DNA from: Methylobacterium sp. E-005
Lineage (GTDB): Bacteria > Pseudomonadota > Alphaproteobacteria > Rhizobiales > Beijerinckiaceae
NCBI RefSeq assembly: GCF_022829725.1
Contig: NZ_JAKSYG010000240.1
Coordinates: forward strand, 124,001-188,000
DNA length: 64,000 bases
Direction of reading: 5' to 3'
In this document: positions 51,301 through 60,682 of the stretch, one piece after another
Numbering within the stretch: position 1 is the first letter of the stretch
Layout of the letters: each line of letters begins with the position of its first letter
Position numbers and translations under genes: made by a program
The notes under the pieces: generated by a model
What the model saw: only the letters and a program-made list of their open reading frames with translations
Told to the model about the DNA's origin: nothing
Database searches by the model: none

Positions 51301-51513
51301 ATGTCCAAGGACAGGCACGTTCCGGCTTGGCTGGCGAGGCGGACGTATTTCAAGCGGCTCGGGCGCTGGGTGAAGCCCGGCAAGACGCACGGGAATGGTC
51401 CGGGGCCTGAAAGCGCGGCGGCGCTCGCGTCGAACGTGGTAGCGTTCCCGGTCCGGGCCGATCGGCTGGGCCGGCCGGACTTCGCGGATCGGCGCAGCAT
51501 CGGCATCGCGTAG
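51301..51513 (+). CDS. Hypothetical small basic protein (70 aa)
   Basis: A 70-residue basic protein with no recognised domain. It begins MSKDRHVPAWLARRTYFKRL, followed by GRWVKPGKTHGNGPGPE and an Ala/Val-rich part NVVAFPVRADRLGRPDF. GAGAGGGGCA upstream of ATG 51301 is a good ribosome binding site. The N-terminal 30 residues are Lys/Arg-rich and could bind nucleic acid or membranes. Its neighbours (Aas-like, PBP1C) give no hint of function. Confidence 0.55.
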   Translation: MSKDRHVPAWLARRTYFKRLGRWVKPGKTHGNGPGPESAAALASNVVAFPVRADRLGRPDFADRRSIGIA

Positions 51514-51594
51514 CCGCGCACGCACGGTCTTGCCTGTGCCGAGGGAACCGGGAATCCTGTACGCCGGATCGCGTGCCCGGAGCCCGGAGGAGAC

Positions 51595-53727
51595 GTGCCG
51601 CAGGACGGGCTCGACACCAATGGACGCGCGCCGCCGGCGCGGCAGGAAGCCCTGCGCCGCAGCCTCATGGCCGCGGGGCTCGGGTTAGGCTTCGTGACGG
51701 CCGGTCTCGCCGCGGTCTGGCTCTGTGCCGCGACGCTGCCGCCCCTCGACCTCGCGGCTGCGACGGCACGCTCCACCGTGGTGCTCGATCGGTCCGGGAC
51801 GCTGCTGCGTTCCTTCGCCACCGCGGACGGGCGCTGGCGCCTGCCGGTCACCGCGGAGGCGGTCGATCCGCGCTTCCGCGCCATGCTGCTCGCCTATGAG
51901 GACCGACGCTTCGCGCACCATCCCGGCATCGACCCGGCGGCCCTCCTGCGCGCCGCGGGGCAATGGCTGACGCGGGGGCGCATCGTGTCGGGCGGCTCGA
52001 CCCTGTCGATGCAGGTCGCCCGCCTGGTCGAGCCACGGCGCGAACGCTCCCTGGGCGCCAAGCTCCGCCAGATGGTGCGGGCCGTGACCCTCGAACGGCG
52101 CCTCGGCAAGCCCGGCATGCTCGACCTCTACCTCGCGCTCGCCCCCTATGGCGGCCCGCTGGAGGGCGTCCGGGCGGCGAGCCTCGCGTATTTCGGGCGG
52201 GAGCCCGCGCGGCTGACGGCGGCGCAGGCCGCGCTCCTCGTCGCCCTGCCGCAGGCCCCCGAGGCGCGCCGGCCCGACCGCTTCCCGGACCGCGCCCGGG
52301 CTGCCCGCGACCGGGTGCTGGACATCGCCAGCGCCCGGGGCCTCCTCACCGAAACGGAGGCCGAGGCCGCCAAGGCGGAGCCGGTCCCGGCCGGGCGCAA
52401 ACCCTTCCCGATGCGCGCCGCGCACGCCGCGGAGGAGGCCGTGGCGGCCGATCCGGCGAACCCGGCGATCCGCCTCGCCATCGATGCACCGCTGCAGGAG
52501 CGGCTGGAGGCGCTGGCGGCCGAGCGCGCCGCCGCGGCCGGCCCAGATCTCTCGGCCGCGATCCTCGTGCTCGACAACCGGGACGGGCGCATCCTCGCTC
52601 AGGTGGGCAGCGCGGGCTACCTCGATGTGCGTCGGCGCGGTGCCATCGACATGACCCTGGCGATCCGTTCCCCCGGCTCCGCCCTGAAGCCGTTCGTCTA
52701 CGCGATGGCGTTCGAGGATGGCTTGGCCCATCCCGAGACGCTGCTGGAGGACCGCCCGACGCGGTTCTCGGCGAGCTACGCCCCGGAGAATTTCGACCTG
52801 ACCTTCCAGGGCACGGTCACGGCCCGGAGGGCCCTGCAACTGTCGCTCAACGTCCCCGCGGTCGCGCTGATGGAGGCGGTGGGCCCGGCGCGCTTCATCG
52901 CAAGGCTGCGCGCGGCGGGCGCCGGAATCCAGCTCCCGCGCGACGCGGCGCCGGGCCTGCCGGTGGCGCTCGGCGGCCTCGGCATCACACTCACCGACCT
53001 CGCGCGTCTCTACGCGGGGTTCGCCCGCGGCGGCACGCTGCCCGACCTGCAGCGCCGGGTCGAGTCGGCGCCACCCGGACCCGGGCATCAGGTCACCGGC
53101 CCCGTCGCCGCCTGGTATATCGCCGACATCCTGCGCGGCACGCCGCCGCCTGAGAACGCCCTTCCGAACCGCATCGCCTACAAGACCGGCACCTCGTACG
53201 GCTACCGCGACGCCTGGGCGGCCGGGTTCGACCGGCGCGTGACCGTGGCGGTCTGGGTCGGCCGGCCGGACGGGGCGGCGGTTCCGGGCCTCGTCGGCCG
53301 GATCGTCGCGGCCCCGATCCTGTTCGACGCCTTCGCGCGCCTGGGTGGCGAATCCGAGCCGATTCCCCGGCCCGCCGGCACCCTGATGGCCGGATCCGGC
53401 AGCCTGCCGCCGCCGTTGCGGCGGCTCGGTCGCGACGCAGCCGGGGCGCCGGGCCCGACCCTGCGGATCGCCTATCCGCCGGACGGGGCGCGGATCGACC
53501 TGGGGCTGACGCCGGGCGGGTCCGGCGGAGGCGCGGCCGGTTCACCGGGGCTGGCCCTCAAGGCGTTGGGCGGGGTGCCGCCCTTGACGTGGCTGATCGA
53601 CGGTCAGCCCGTCACACAGACACTGCGGCATCGTGCCGAATGGTTTCCCCAAGGGGCCGGCTTCGCGCGTATCTCCATCGTTGATTCAACCGGAGCGAGC
53701 GACAGCGTTGCGGTCCGGCTCGAATAG
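51595..53727 (+). CDS. pbpC: Penicillin-binding protein 1C
   Basis: A 710-residue class A PBP of the PBP1C type. After an N-terminal membrane segment (about 25-50), the GT51 domain has catalytic Glu102 in AYEDRRFAHHPGIDP and SGGSTLSMQVARL. The transpeptidase domain has Ser362 in RSPGSALKPFVYAMA, LSLNVPAV and YKTGTSYGYRDAWAAG. A C-terminal PBP1C-type (BiPBP_C) beta domain from ~620 has GGVPPLTWLIDGQPV. GTG 51595 is preceded by a strong GGAGGAG. A second class A PBP, PBP1A, is encoded at 16901-19198. Confidence 0.94.
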   Translation: MPQDGLDTNGRAPPARQEALRRSLMAAGLGLGFVTAGLAAVWLCAATLPPLDLAAATARSTVVLDRSGTLLRSFATADGRWRLPVTAEAVDPRFRAMLLAYEDRRFAHHPGIDPAALLRAAGQWLTRGRIVSGGSTLSMQVARLVEPRRERSLGAKLRQMVRAVTLERRLGKPGMLDLYLALAPYGGPLEGVRAASLAYFGREPARLTAAQAALLVALPQAPEARRPDRFPDRARAARDRVLDIASARGLLTETEAEAAKAEPVPAGRKPFPMRAAHAAEEAVAADPANPAIRLAIDAPLQERLEALAAERAAAAGPDLSAAILVLDNRDGRILAQVGSAGYLDVRRRGAIDMTLAIRSPGSALKPFVYAMAFEDGLAHPETLLEDRPTRFSASYAPENFDLTFQGTVTARRALQLSLNVPAVALMEAVGPARFIARLRAAGAGIQLPRDAAPGLPVALGGLGITLTDLARLYAGFARGGTLPDLQRRVESAPPGPGHQVTGPVAAWYIADILRGTPPPENALPNRIAYKTGTSYGYRDAWAAGFDRRVTVAVWVGRPDGAAVPGLVGRIVAAPILFDAFARLGGESEPIPRPAGTLMAGSGSLPPPLRRLGRDAAGAPGPTLRIAYPPDGARIDLGLTPGGSGGGAAGSPGLALKALGGVPPLTWLIDGQPVTQTLRHRAEWFPQGAGFARISIVDSTGASDSVAVRLE

Positions 53728-53869
53728 CCGGACACCGCCGATTGCACGGCGGAAGCTTGGCCACGCCGGACTTTTGCATGAGGCTGCACTATCCAGCACC
53801 GGAATATTCATGCGGAGATTCATCGGTCATCAACGAATAGGGGTTTAAATACGCCCGGTGAGGTTGATG

Positions 53870-54913
53870 ATGGCGTGGAAGGTTGGCGCCGCGGTCGCGG
53901 CGATCCTCGGGTTCGTCGGCATGGGCGTCGGGGTCGGCAGCGGCCCCGATCCGCGTCGCGCCGGCTGGCGTGAGACCTATCGTCCGCCGGCCGAGATTCC
54001 GTTCCCCGCCAGCAATCCCTATTCCGCCGCCAAGGCCGAACTCGGCCGGCGCCTGTTCTTCGACCCGATCCTGTCCGGCGACCGGACCCGGTCCTGCGCG
54101 ACCTGCCACGTCCCGGATCTCGCCTGGGCCGACGGACGCGCCCGGGCGGCGACTCGCCAGCAGGGCGTCATGGATCTGCGCACGCCGACGGTCCTCAACG
54201 TCGCGTGGCAGGACGGTCCGCTCGGCTGGGACGGCAAGTTCCCGACACTCGAATCGGTCTCCGCGATGCCGATCACGGCGCCGGGCAACATGAACCTGCC
54301 GATGAACGAGGCCCTGGCCCGGCTCTCCGACGACCCCGCCTATGCCGCGGCCTTCGAGGACGCGTTCGCGGATCCGGCCGTCACCCGCGAGCGGCTTGAG
54401 GCGGCGCTGGCCACCTTCGAGCGCCTGATCGTCGTCGAGCCAGCTCCGTTCGACCGCTGGATCGCCGGCCAGGAGGACGCGATCACCGAGCCCGCCAAGC
54501 GCGGCTTCGACCTGTTCAACGGGCGGGCGGGCTGCGCCGGATGCCATTCCGGCTGGTCGTTCACCGACAACTCATTCCATGACATCGGGGTCGGTTCGGG
54601 GACTGAAATCGGCCGCGGGCGCTTCAAGCCGACCTCGGTCGCCCTGCGCTACGCCTTCAAGACGCCGACCCTGCGCGAGGTGAGCCAGCGCGGCCCCTAC
54701 ATGCACGACGGATCGGAGCCGAATCTCGAAGCCGTGATCGCGCTCTACGACCGCGGCGGGATCGACCGCCCGAGCCGGTCCCGGCTGATCAAGCCGCTCC
54801 ACCTGTCCGCCACGGAGCGCAGCGATCTCCTGGCCTTCCTGGCGACCCTGTCGGCCCGCACGGGGCGCGATCTCATGACCGCGTCGTTCTCGGTCCAGCC
54901 GCCGGCGCCCTGA
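53870..54913 (+). CDS. Cytochrome-c peroxidase, di-haem family
   Basis: A 347-residue periplasmic di-haem protein of the MauG/cytochrome-c peroxidase superfamily. After a signal-anchor (AVAAILGFVGMGVGVGSG), two haem sites are present: CATCH (76-80) and CAGCH (222-226). GRRLFFDPILSGDRTRSCATC and LRTPTVLNVAWQDG surround the first; KTPTLREVSQRGPYMHDGS follows the second. It may reduce H2O2 using cytochrome c, or modify a partner protein as MauG does in methylotrophs. GAGG precedes the ATG at 53870 by six bases; two upstream in-frame starts (53858 GTG, 53867 ATG) exist. Confidence 0.9.
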   Translation: MAWKVGAAVAAILGFVGMGVGVGSGPDPRRAGWRETYRPPAEIPFPASNPYSAAKAELGRRLFFDPILSGDRTRSCATCHVPDLAWADGRARAATRQQGVMDLRTPTVLNVAWQDGPLGWDGKFPTLESVSAMPITAPGNMNLPMNEALARLSDDPAYAAAFEDAFADPAVTRERLEAALATFERLIVVEPAPFDRWIAGQEDAITEPAKRGFDLFNGRAGCAGCHSGWSFTDNSFHDIGVGSGTEIGRGRFKPTSVALRYAFKTPTLREVSQRGPYMHDGSEPNLEAVIALYDRGGIDRPSRSRLIKPLHLSATERSDLLAFLATLSARTGRDLMTASFSVQPPAP

Positions 54914-54923
54914 CACGGCCGTC

Positions 54924-55367
54924 TCACCGGCCGAGGTCGGAGCCGCGCGGGAGACGTCCCGAACTGCGCTGCTCGCAGGCCTCCAGCGCCGCGGCAAGCC
55001 GGGCTTCGTTCACGGCGGCACCGTTCGAGAGGCTGACCACAGTCGCCAGCGTCCAGGCCCCCGAAAGGACGGCGAGAACCACGGCACCGATCAACCCGTA
55101 GGTCATCAGCCTGTTGCGACGCAGATCCTGCGTGACGGTCTGGATCAGGTCGCGGTTGTCGTCGGCGAGCGTGTTCCGCGCCGCCACCAACTCGTTGTAC
55201 ATGTTGGTGATGGCGTTGGTGGACATGTACACGAGGAGCAGGTGGACGACGAAGTCGTCGTCCGTCGTCGTGTTCAAGGCGGCCGCGATCCGCACCGCGA
55301 GCTGACGCTCCCAGGGCTGAAGATCGCGGCCGTGGACCGACCGGTAGAACCGCTCGAGGTTGGTCAC
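54924..55367 (-). CDS. Membrane protein coupled to a ParA-like ATPase
   Basis: A 147-residue protein. Residues 1-85 are soluble and helical (LERFYRSVHGRDLQPWERQL, DDFVVHLLLVYMSTNAITNM, YNELVAARNTLADDNRDLIQ); one membrane helix lies at about 95-118 (LMTYGLIGAVVLAVLSGAWT), and a short tail follows. The GTG start (55367) overlaps the ATPase stop (GTGA), so the two are translated together. The soluble part sits on the cytosolic side and could be the partner that stimulates the ATPase at the membrane. I recognise no family. Confidence 0.75.
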   Translation of the reverse strand: MTNLERFYRSVHGRDLQPWERQLAVRIAAALNTTTDDDFVVHLLLVYMSTNAITNMYNELVAARNTLADDNRDLIQTVTQDLRRNRLMTYGLIGAVVLAVLSGAWTLATVVSLSNGAAVNEARLAAALEACEQRSSGRLPRGSDLGR

Positions 55368-56197
55368 GGCCGGAGCGCATCCCGCCACAGCTGGTGGAAG
55401 TTGCGGCGGAGGCGGCGGCCCTCGACCCGCAGGCGCATCGGCGCCGTATTGGCCAGAGTCTGCCACGTCATGTTCTGCACGCGCAGGGCCTCGATCAGGC
55501 GCTCGCCGATCTTCTCGATCTCGATGACCCGGAAGTTCGGCTGCTTGCGCAGCGCCTGCACCAGCTCGGACGATTCGAGATAGTCGAAGTTGGTCGCCTG
55601 GGCGGTGTTCTTCGCCAGGATCGCGCGGTCGCACTCGATCAGCATCGGCTTCAGTTCGCGCAGGACGTCGAGGGCGGTCGGATCGACGGCGCCGGCCGCG
55701 ACGACCACGCTGAGGCGGATATTCGATTCCCGGCAGCTCTCCACGATGATCTCGGCGCAGCGGCGGGTCGTCTCGGTATCGCCGGCCGGGAAATCGACCA
55801 CCACGAAGCGCTCGGCGGCCTCGATCACGTGCTCGATCATGTCCTGGCACAGGGTCGGGTCGACGCGGCCGGTGCTGTCCTCCGCGCGCAGGCGCTGCCG
55901 GAAGCAGCTGATGCCGGCCCGGCGTGGGACGAAGCTGTCGCTGCCGGGGTTGGTCTCCTGCATCAGCGCCGTGTGGAAGTGGCGGTTGGCCGGATCGGTA
56001 TCGATCGCCAGGACGGGCCCGACCTCGGCGCAGAGGTCGGCGACCTGGAGCGCGATGGTGGTCTTGCCGACGCCGCCCTTGCCGCCCAGGCACAGGACGA
56101 GGAGTTTCGCCGATGAGCCCAGGAGGTCGCGCTGGATGCCCTGGATCTCGTCCGGGCTGTACCAGGCCGAAACCTTGGTCTGCGTATCGTCGCTCAT
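55364..56197 (-). CDS. ParA/MinD-like P-loop ATPase
   Basis: A 277-residue deviant-Walker ATPase. The Walker A is LGGKGGVGKTTIALQVA, with the signature Lys40 and Lys45; the switch is VLAIDTDPANRHFH and Walker B is FVVVDFPAGDTET. This class positions cellular cargo or plasmids by ATP-driven dimerisation. There is no parB or parS, no plasmid replication gene and no flagellar or chemotaxis link. The tightly coupled downstream gene encodes a membrane protein, which hints at a membrane-tethered positioning system. Cargo is unknown. Confidence 0.85.
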   Translation of the reverse strand: MSDDTQTKVSAWYSPDEIQGIQRDLLGSSAKLLVLCLGGKGGVGKTTIALQVADLCAEVGPVLAIDTDPANRHFHTALMQETNPGSDSFVPRRAGISCFRQRLRAEDSTGRVDPTLCQDMIEHVIEAAERFVVVDFPAGDTETTRRCAEIIVESCRESNIRLSVVVAAGAVDPTALDVLRELKPMLIECDRAILAKNTAQATNFDYLESSELVQALRKQPNFRVIEIEKIGERLIEALRVQNMTWQTLANTAPMRLRVEGRRLRRNFHQLWRDALRP

Positions 56198-57161
56198 GAA
56201 GTGTCTCCTTGCTGATGGACCGGGCGGCCGCCGCGCGCCGGGGCGCCCGGGAACCGTCCCGCGGGGCTGTTAGGATGGATGCGGTGCGCCCGGGGCCGCC
56301 CCCGAGGGGCGGGACATGGTCAGGGCGCCGTTTCGGTCATCTCCGGGTCCCCGACCATGCGTGGCCGAACGACGGCCGGGTTTGACGATTCGCCCAGAGG
56401 GCCAGCGGATCGATGGGGCACCCTGCGTCGCGGTTCGGAAGGTCGCGCGGTCGCTGCGGATCGACCTGTGTGTCGGGCCTCGGAATGGCGTCCCTCCCCA
56501 CTGCATGCACCCCGTCGCCCGGCCTCTGCCTCGGCGGACGCGCTGCACCGGCATCATCTCCTGAGTTCAGTGCAGACAAGACGCTGCGTGGGCTCACGCA
56601 AGATCTAATGCCATGCCTTCACGTCTCCGCAGGCATATCCCCGCTACAGCTTAAACATTAATGAATCAATCTCACCGCAAGTCGCGCAAACGACTTTGAG
56701 ATCGAGCTCATAATATCTCGTAATAATAAATATCAGATTGTTGAAAAGCCAGAAACATACGAAATTACCAAATGAATAGTTGTATCTGTCGAACAGAAAC
56801 ACCGGATTTCGATCTGCACGGCGCCGAAACCCGGGTCGCATCGCGCGCGTGTCCAACGGATTCTGCATCGGCCCTGCGTTGACCGCGTCAGATGCAGCTC
56901 CCGGGGTGGCGTGGACCGTCGACCAGTCATGCAGTCCGAAGCGGACGCTGCCATGAGCCAGGTGGGTTGGGCTTTATGGCGCCAGATGAGGCAGGCCATC
57001 GCTTCGATGACGCGCATTCTGATCGCCTTCGACGCTACCTAAGCGCGATCCACAGCGTTAACCTTCCAATCACATTCGTTAACAAAACATTGGCTAAAAT
57101 CGTACGCATCTATTTAAATCCCTCGGTAACTACGGTGTCGTTGCGCAGCGACGAGGGCTCA
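56198..57161. other. Gene-poor 964-base stretch with an AT-rich core
   Basis: No convincing gene. The core at 56640-56800 is visibly AT-rich against a GC-rich genome. A hairpin (AAGTCG, CGCAAA, CGACTT, flanked by CTCA/TGAG) lies at 56671-56700. A 74-codon minus-strand frame (56644-56868) is open but shows no recognisable domain. The last ~120 bases carry two GTTAAC sites (57057-57083) in the promoter region of the gene at 57162. Confidence 0.5.
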
Positions 57162-58214
57162 ATGCCAATACCCAACAAGAAGCTGGCTCCGATCGCCTGC
57201 GCCCTCGGCATCACCGGCCCCCTGATCCTCGCCGGGACAAGCGCCGCTGAGGCGCACGTCAAGTGGTTCTGCGCCTATGACGTGGCCGGGCAGCCCCAGG
57301 GCCTCGAGCAGGTGCTCTGCCTCAACTTCGAATGGCTCACCGGCCTCGCACTCCTCTGCCTGATGTTCGGGTGCCTGGCCGAGGGCACGCCCCTGGGCGG
57401 CGCGCTGCTCAACGCCCTCGACCGCGTGACCACGCGGATCCGCACCGATACCGAGCTTCTGGTCCGCGCCACGCTGGGCTTCTTCCTGGTCTCCCTGTTC
57501 GACCTCGGCGGCATCATCCTGACGCCTGAGCTGAAGACCGACGTGACCTGGATCCCGTGGCTGCAGCTCGCGCTGGCCGGGTGCCTGATCTGGCGCCGCA
57601 CGATGCCGATCACCGGCCTCGGCCTCGTCTTCCTGTTCAGCTACGCGACCGCGCAGTACGGGCTCTTCCACCTCGCCGACTACCCGATCTTCCTCGGCAT
57701 CGCCGTCTACCTGATCGCCCAGGGTCTCGGCCTGAAGCCCTTCGACATCCGCCCCCTGGACATCGTCCGCTGGGCCGCCGCGATCACGCTGATGTGGGCC
57801 TCGATCGAGAAGTGGGCCTATCCGGAATGGCCTGCGCCGCTGCTGGCCGCCAAGCCGCAGATGACCATGGGTGCGACGCCCGAGCTGTTCATGCAGGCCG
57901 CCGGCGTGATCGAATTCACCCTCGCCTTCGCGCTGGTCTGGACGCCGCTCGTCCGGCGCTGCGCGGCGATCATCCTGGCGGCGATCTTCGTCTCGGCGAT
58001 CTTCGAGTTCGGCAAGGTGGACGCGATCGGCCATTCCGGGATCATCGTGGTGCTGCTGGCGATCGCCGCCGACAACGTCCGGGTCCCAGTGCGGGTCCGG
58101 CAGGCGCTCCTGGCGCCGGCCTGGTACGGTGCGGCGCTCGCGGCCCTCCTGGCCCTCTACTACGTGGGCCACGCCGCCCTGTTCGGAGACCTCGGGACCA
58201 TGCCGGTCATCTGA
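57162..58214 (+). CDS. DoxX-like multi-pass membrane protein
   Basis: A 350-residue integral membrane protein with about nine hydrophobic helices. It begins MPIPNKKLAPIACALGITGP with GAGGG upstream of ATG 57162; an N-terminal open extension from 56892 is not coding in character. EAHVKWFCAYDVAGQPQGLE near the N-terminus is followed by helices, and ITLMWASIEKWAYPEWPAPL with GHSGIIVVLLAIAADN near the end resembles DoxX-type segments. Redox or quinone functions are known for DoxX relatives, but nothing specific is implied here. Confidence 0.7.
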   Translation: MPIPNKKLAPIACALGITGPLILAGTSAAEAHVKWFCAYDVAGQPQGLEQVLCLNFEWLTGLALLCLMFGCLAEGTPLGGALLNALDRVTTRIRTDTELLVRATLGFFLVSLFDLGGIILTPELKTDVTWIPWLQLALAGCLIWRRTMPITGLGLVFLFSYATAQYGLFHLADYPIFLGIAVYLIAQGLGLKPFDIRPLDIVRWAAAITLMWASIEKWAYPEWPAPLLAAKPQMTMGATPELFMQAAGVIEFTLAFALVWTPLVRRCAAIILAAIFVSAIFEFGKVDAIGHSGIIVVLLAIAADNVRVPVRVRQALLAPAWYGAALAALLALYYVGHAALFGDLGTMPVI

Positions 58215-58236
58215 CGGTCCTCCTACGACGCCGGTC

Positions 58237-58941
58237 TCATCGCGCCGCCAGCAGCGGTGCGATGACGTCGGTGAGGCCGTTGATCAGGATCTGTGTGCCG
58301 ACGCAGAGCAGGAGGAAGGCGAACAGGCGCCCGACCACCCGGGCCCGGGCCGGTCCGATGAGTGCGACGACCCGGTCGGCTGAGGCGTAGAGCAGGGCGA
58401 CGGTGACGGCGACCACGAGCGCCGCCAGCGTGACCCCGAGATAGAACCCGGCCCGCTCGGCATAAGCCGCCGGCCGGTTCGCCCCCAGCGTGATTGCCAC
58501 CGCGATCGTACCCGGCCCGGTGGTGAACGGCAGGGTCAGCGGGAAGAAGGCGATCTCCGAGAGGGCAGAGGGTACCGGCTCGGAGGGAGCCGCGGCGCTC
58601 CGATCCGCCGAACCCGAGGCCTCGGCCTGCTTGCGCGCCTCGCGCGCCTCGGGCCGGTTGAGCTGGGTCCAGGCCGACGACATCACCACCAGCCCGCCCG
58701 CAACGCGCAGGGCCGCCAGGGTGACGCCGAAGAAGTTGAGGATCGGCGTCCCGGCCCAGAGGGCGCCCAGCATCACCAGCGCCGCGTAGACGCCGATCCG
58801 GCGCGACAGCAGCACGCGCTCGGCATGGCTGTAAGAGCTCGTCACCTGGGCGAAGATGAAGGCGCCGCCGATCGGGTTCACGATCGCGACCAGGCCCGAG
58901 AGGGCGAGCAGGAACTGCTGGACGGTGAAATCGAGGCTCAT
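58237..58941 (-). CDS. MarC family membrane protein
   Basis: A 234-residue inner-membrane protein with six hydrophobic helices. LLALSGLVAIVNPIGGAFIF, YAALVMLGALWAGTPILNFF and LPFTTGPGTIAVAITLGANR are MarC-family landmarks. MarC was once linked to multiple-antibiotic resistance but its function is unresolved. The Ala/Glu/Ser-rich cytosolic loop (about 105-135) is longer than usual. It converges with the DoxX-like gene, 22 bases apart. Confidence 0.9.
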   Translation of the reverse strand: MSLDFTVQQFLLALSGLVAIVNPIGGAFIFAQVTSSYSHAERVLLSRRIGVYAALVMLGALWAGTPILNFFGVTLAALRVAGGLVVMSSAWTQLNRPEAREARKQAEASGSADRSAAAPSEPVPSALSEIAFFPLTLPFTTGPGTIAVAITLGANRPAAYAERAGFYLGVTLAALVVAVTVALLYASADRVVALIGPARARVVGRLFAFLLLCVGTQILINGLTDVIAPLLAAR

Positions 58942-59017
58942 GGGGACCGGTCCGGGCGGAGCGTTCTCCTAAGACACACCACGGGCGGACGGAATCCGGT
59001 TTCCGCGCGGCTCCCGC

Positions 59018-59752
59018 TCAACCCGGTGCGGGTGCCGGCACCAGCACCCGGGCCGGGGTGAGGCGGCGGGCGCGCCGGACCTGCCGCACCGTGACCGGCC
59101 GATAGAGCTGCTTCGTCGCGTCGACGACGTGCAGGCCGGCGAAGGGGAGCGACAGGCCGGTGCCGATCCATTCCCAGGCCGGCCCGGTGCGCAGCATCGG
59201 GCGGGAGCGCACCGGCGGCATGTAGAGCGTCTCGGCCCAGTTCACCGGCGAGAACAGCGTGTCGCGCATCAGTCGCCCCAGCTGCGAGCGGCTGTAGGGC
59301 TGGCCGTGACCGAAGGGCGTCGCCTCCCGCCGCGCCCAGACCCCCCGCCGATTCGGCACCACGAGGATCATCCGCCCGCCCGGGGTGAGCGTCCGCCAGA
59401 CCTCCTGGAGCAACTCCGAGGGGCTCTCGACGGCTTCGAGGGCGTGGATCAGGATGATCCGGTCGACTGCGGATTCGGGCAACGGCATCATGGTCGGATC
59501 GGCCAGTGCCGTGCAGGATCGGCCGCTCGGCGGCCAGTTCACCACACCCTGGCTGGTCGGCATGAACGCGATGGTGCGCTCGGCGATGCAATGGACCGGT
59601 CCGAGATACGGCATCGCATAGCCGATCCCAAGCACCCGGAGGCCCGAGACCGAGCCGAGGAACGCGTGGATCGAGCGACCGACCACGCGATGCGTCGTGC
59701 GGCCCAGGGGGCTGGCGTAGAAGGCCCGCAAGCCGTTGACGTCGAGACGCAT
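59018..59752 (-). CDS. Class I SAM methyltransferase adjacent to gloB
   Basis: A 244-residue methyltransferase. The N-terminus MRLDVNGLRAFYASPLGRTT matches a Rhizobiales-wide family; the nucleotide-binding segment is shifted to VLGIGYAMPYLGP, followed by DRIILIHALEAVESPSELLQ and LTPGGRMILVVPNRRGVWAR. Substrate unknown. The start at 59752 is chosen over a TTG at 59794 because relatives begin at this point. It is divergent from gloB, an arrangement that I recall as common in this group. Confidence 0.82.
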   Translation of the reverse strand: MRLDVNGLRAFYASPLGRTTHRVVGRSIHAFLGSVSGLRVLGIGYAMPYLGPVHCIAERTIAFMPTSQGVVNWPPSGRSCTALADPTMMPLPESAVDRIILIHALEAVESPSELLQEVWRTLTPGGRMILVVPNRRGVWARREATPFGHGQPYSRSQLGRLMRDTLFSPVNWAETLYMPPVRSRPMLRTGPAWEWIGTGLSLPFAGLHVVDATKQLYRPVTVRQVRRARRLTPARVLVPAPAPG

Positions 59753-59905
59753 GGAGAAGAAGGCTACCGACTCGGGAACGGTTACCGTACTCAATGGTGA
59801 CCCGGGGGCCGCGCGGCAAGCGTCACCGACCCCGCTTGCACGGAACCCGGCCGTGGGACCGCCTGTTCACGACCACAGCGTTTGCGCCCCGAGGAGACGT
59901 TCCCG

Positions 59906-60682
59906 ATGGCCGCCGAGACCGAGATCCGCACTTTCCTGTGCCGCAGCGACAATATCGGCGTCCTGATCCGCGATCCCGCCACCGGGGCCTGCGCGGCGAT
60001 CGACGTGCCGGAGGCCGGCCCGGTGCTGAAGGCCCTCGATGAGACCGGCTGGCAACTCACCGACATCCTCGTCACCCATCGGCACGGCGACCATGTCGAG
60101 GGTATCCCGGCGGTGAAGCAGGCAACCGGCGCCCGGGTCGTCGCGCCCGCCAAGGCCGGCGACGCGGTGCCGCTCGTGGATGTCACGGTCCGGGAGGGAG
60201 ACACCGTGCGGGTCGGGGGCCTCGAAGCGCAGGTCTGGGAGACGCCGGGCCATTGTTCGGACCACATCACCTACTGGTTCGCGGAGGCGGGCTTCGTCTG
60301 TGCCGGCGATACGCTGTTCACCCTGGGTTGCGGCCGGGTGATGGAGAGCCCGCCCGAGACCCTCTACCGTTCGCTGCGGCGCTTCGATGACCTGCCCGAT
60401 TCCACACAGGTCTTTTCCGGCCACGACTACGTACTCTCCAACGCCCGCTTCGCCGTGGCGGCCGAGCCCGACAACGCGGATCTCAGGGCCCGCCTCGCCG
60501 AGGCCGAACGGGCGAAGGCGGAGGGCCGCTTTCTCGTGCCCTCGACCCTGGGCGCAGAGCGCGCCACCAACCCGTTCCTGCGTTGCGCAGTCCCGACCCT
60601 CGCAAAATCCGTCGATTTGCCACCAGGAAGCGATGCAGAAGCGGTCTTCGTCGCTCTCAGGGCGTGGAAGAACCGCTTCTGA
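59906..60682 (+). CDS. gloB: Hydroxyacylglutathione hydrolase (glyoxalase II)
   Basis: A 258-residue metallo-beta-lactamase-fold enzyme that hydrolyses S-lactoylglutathione to lactate and glutathione in methylglyoxal detoxification. The metal motif ILVTHRHGDHVEGIPAV (THxHxDH), the second-site residues in TPGHCSDHITYW and VCAGDTLFTLGCGR, and the FSGHDYVLSNARFA segment near the C-terminus are all intact. The C-terminal substrate-binding domain includes LGAERATNPFLR. GAGGAGA precedes ATG 59906. It uses the glutathione made by GshB. Confidence 0.95.
   Translation: MAAETEIRTFLCRSDNIGVLIRDPATGACAAIDVPEAGPVLKALDETGWQLTDILVTHRHGDHVEGIPAVKQATGARVVAPAKAGDAVPLVDVTVREGDTVRVGGLEAQVWETPGHCSDHITYWFAEAGFVCAGDTLFTLGCGRVMESPPETLYRSLRRFDDLPDSTQVFSGHDYVLSNARFAVAAEPDNADLRARLAEAERAKAEGRFLVPSTLGAERATNPFLRCAVPTLAKSVDLPPGSDAEAVFVALRAWKNRF

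Noticed and set aside
56644..56868. 74-codon frame on the minus strand in the AT-rich island
   Set aside because: AT-rich DNA can keep such a frame open by chance; no domain or ribosome binding site is evident, so it is mentioned only as part of the island.
56892..57161. N-terminal extension of the DoxX-like gene
   Set aside because: The 90 extra codons are of mixed, non-coding composition and the downstream ATG at 57162 has a ribosome binding site.
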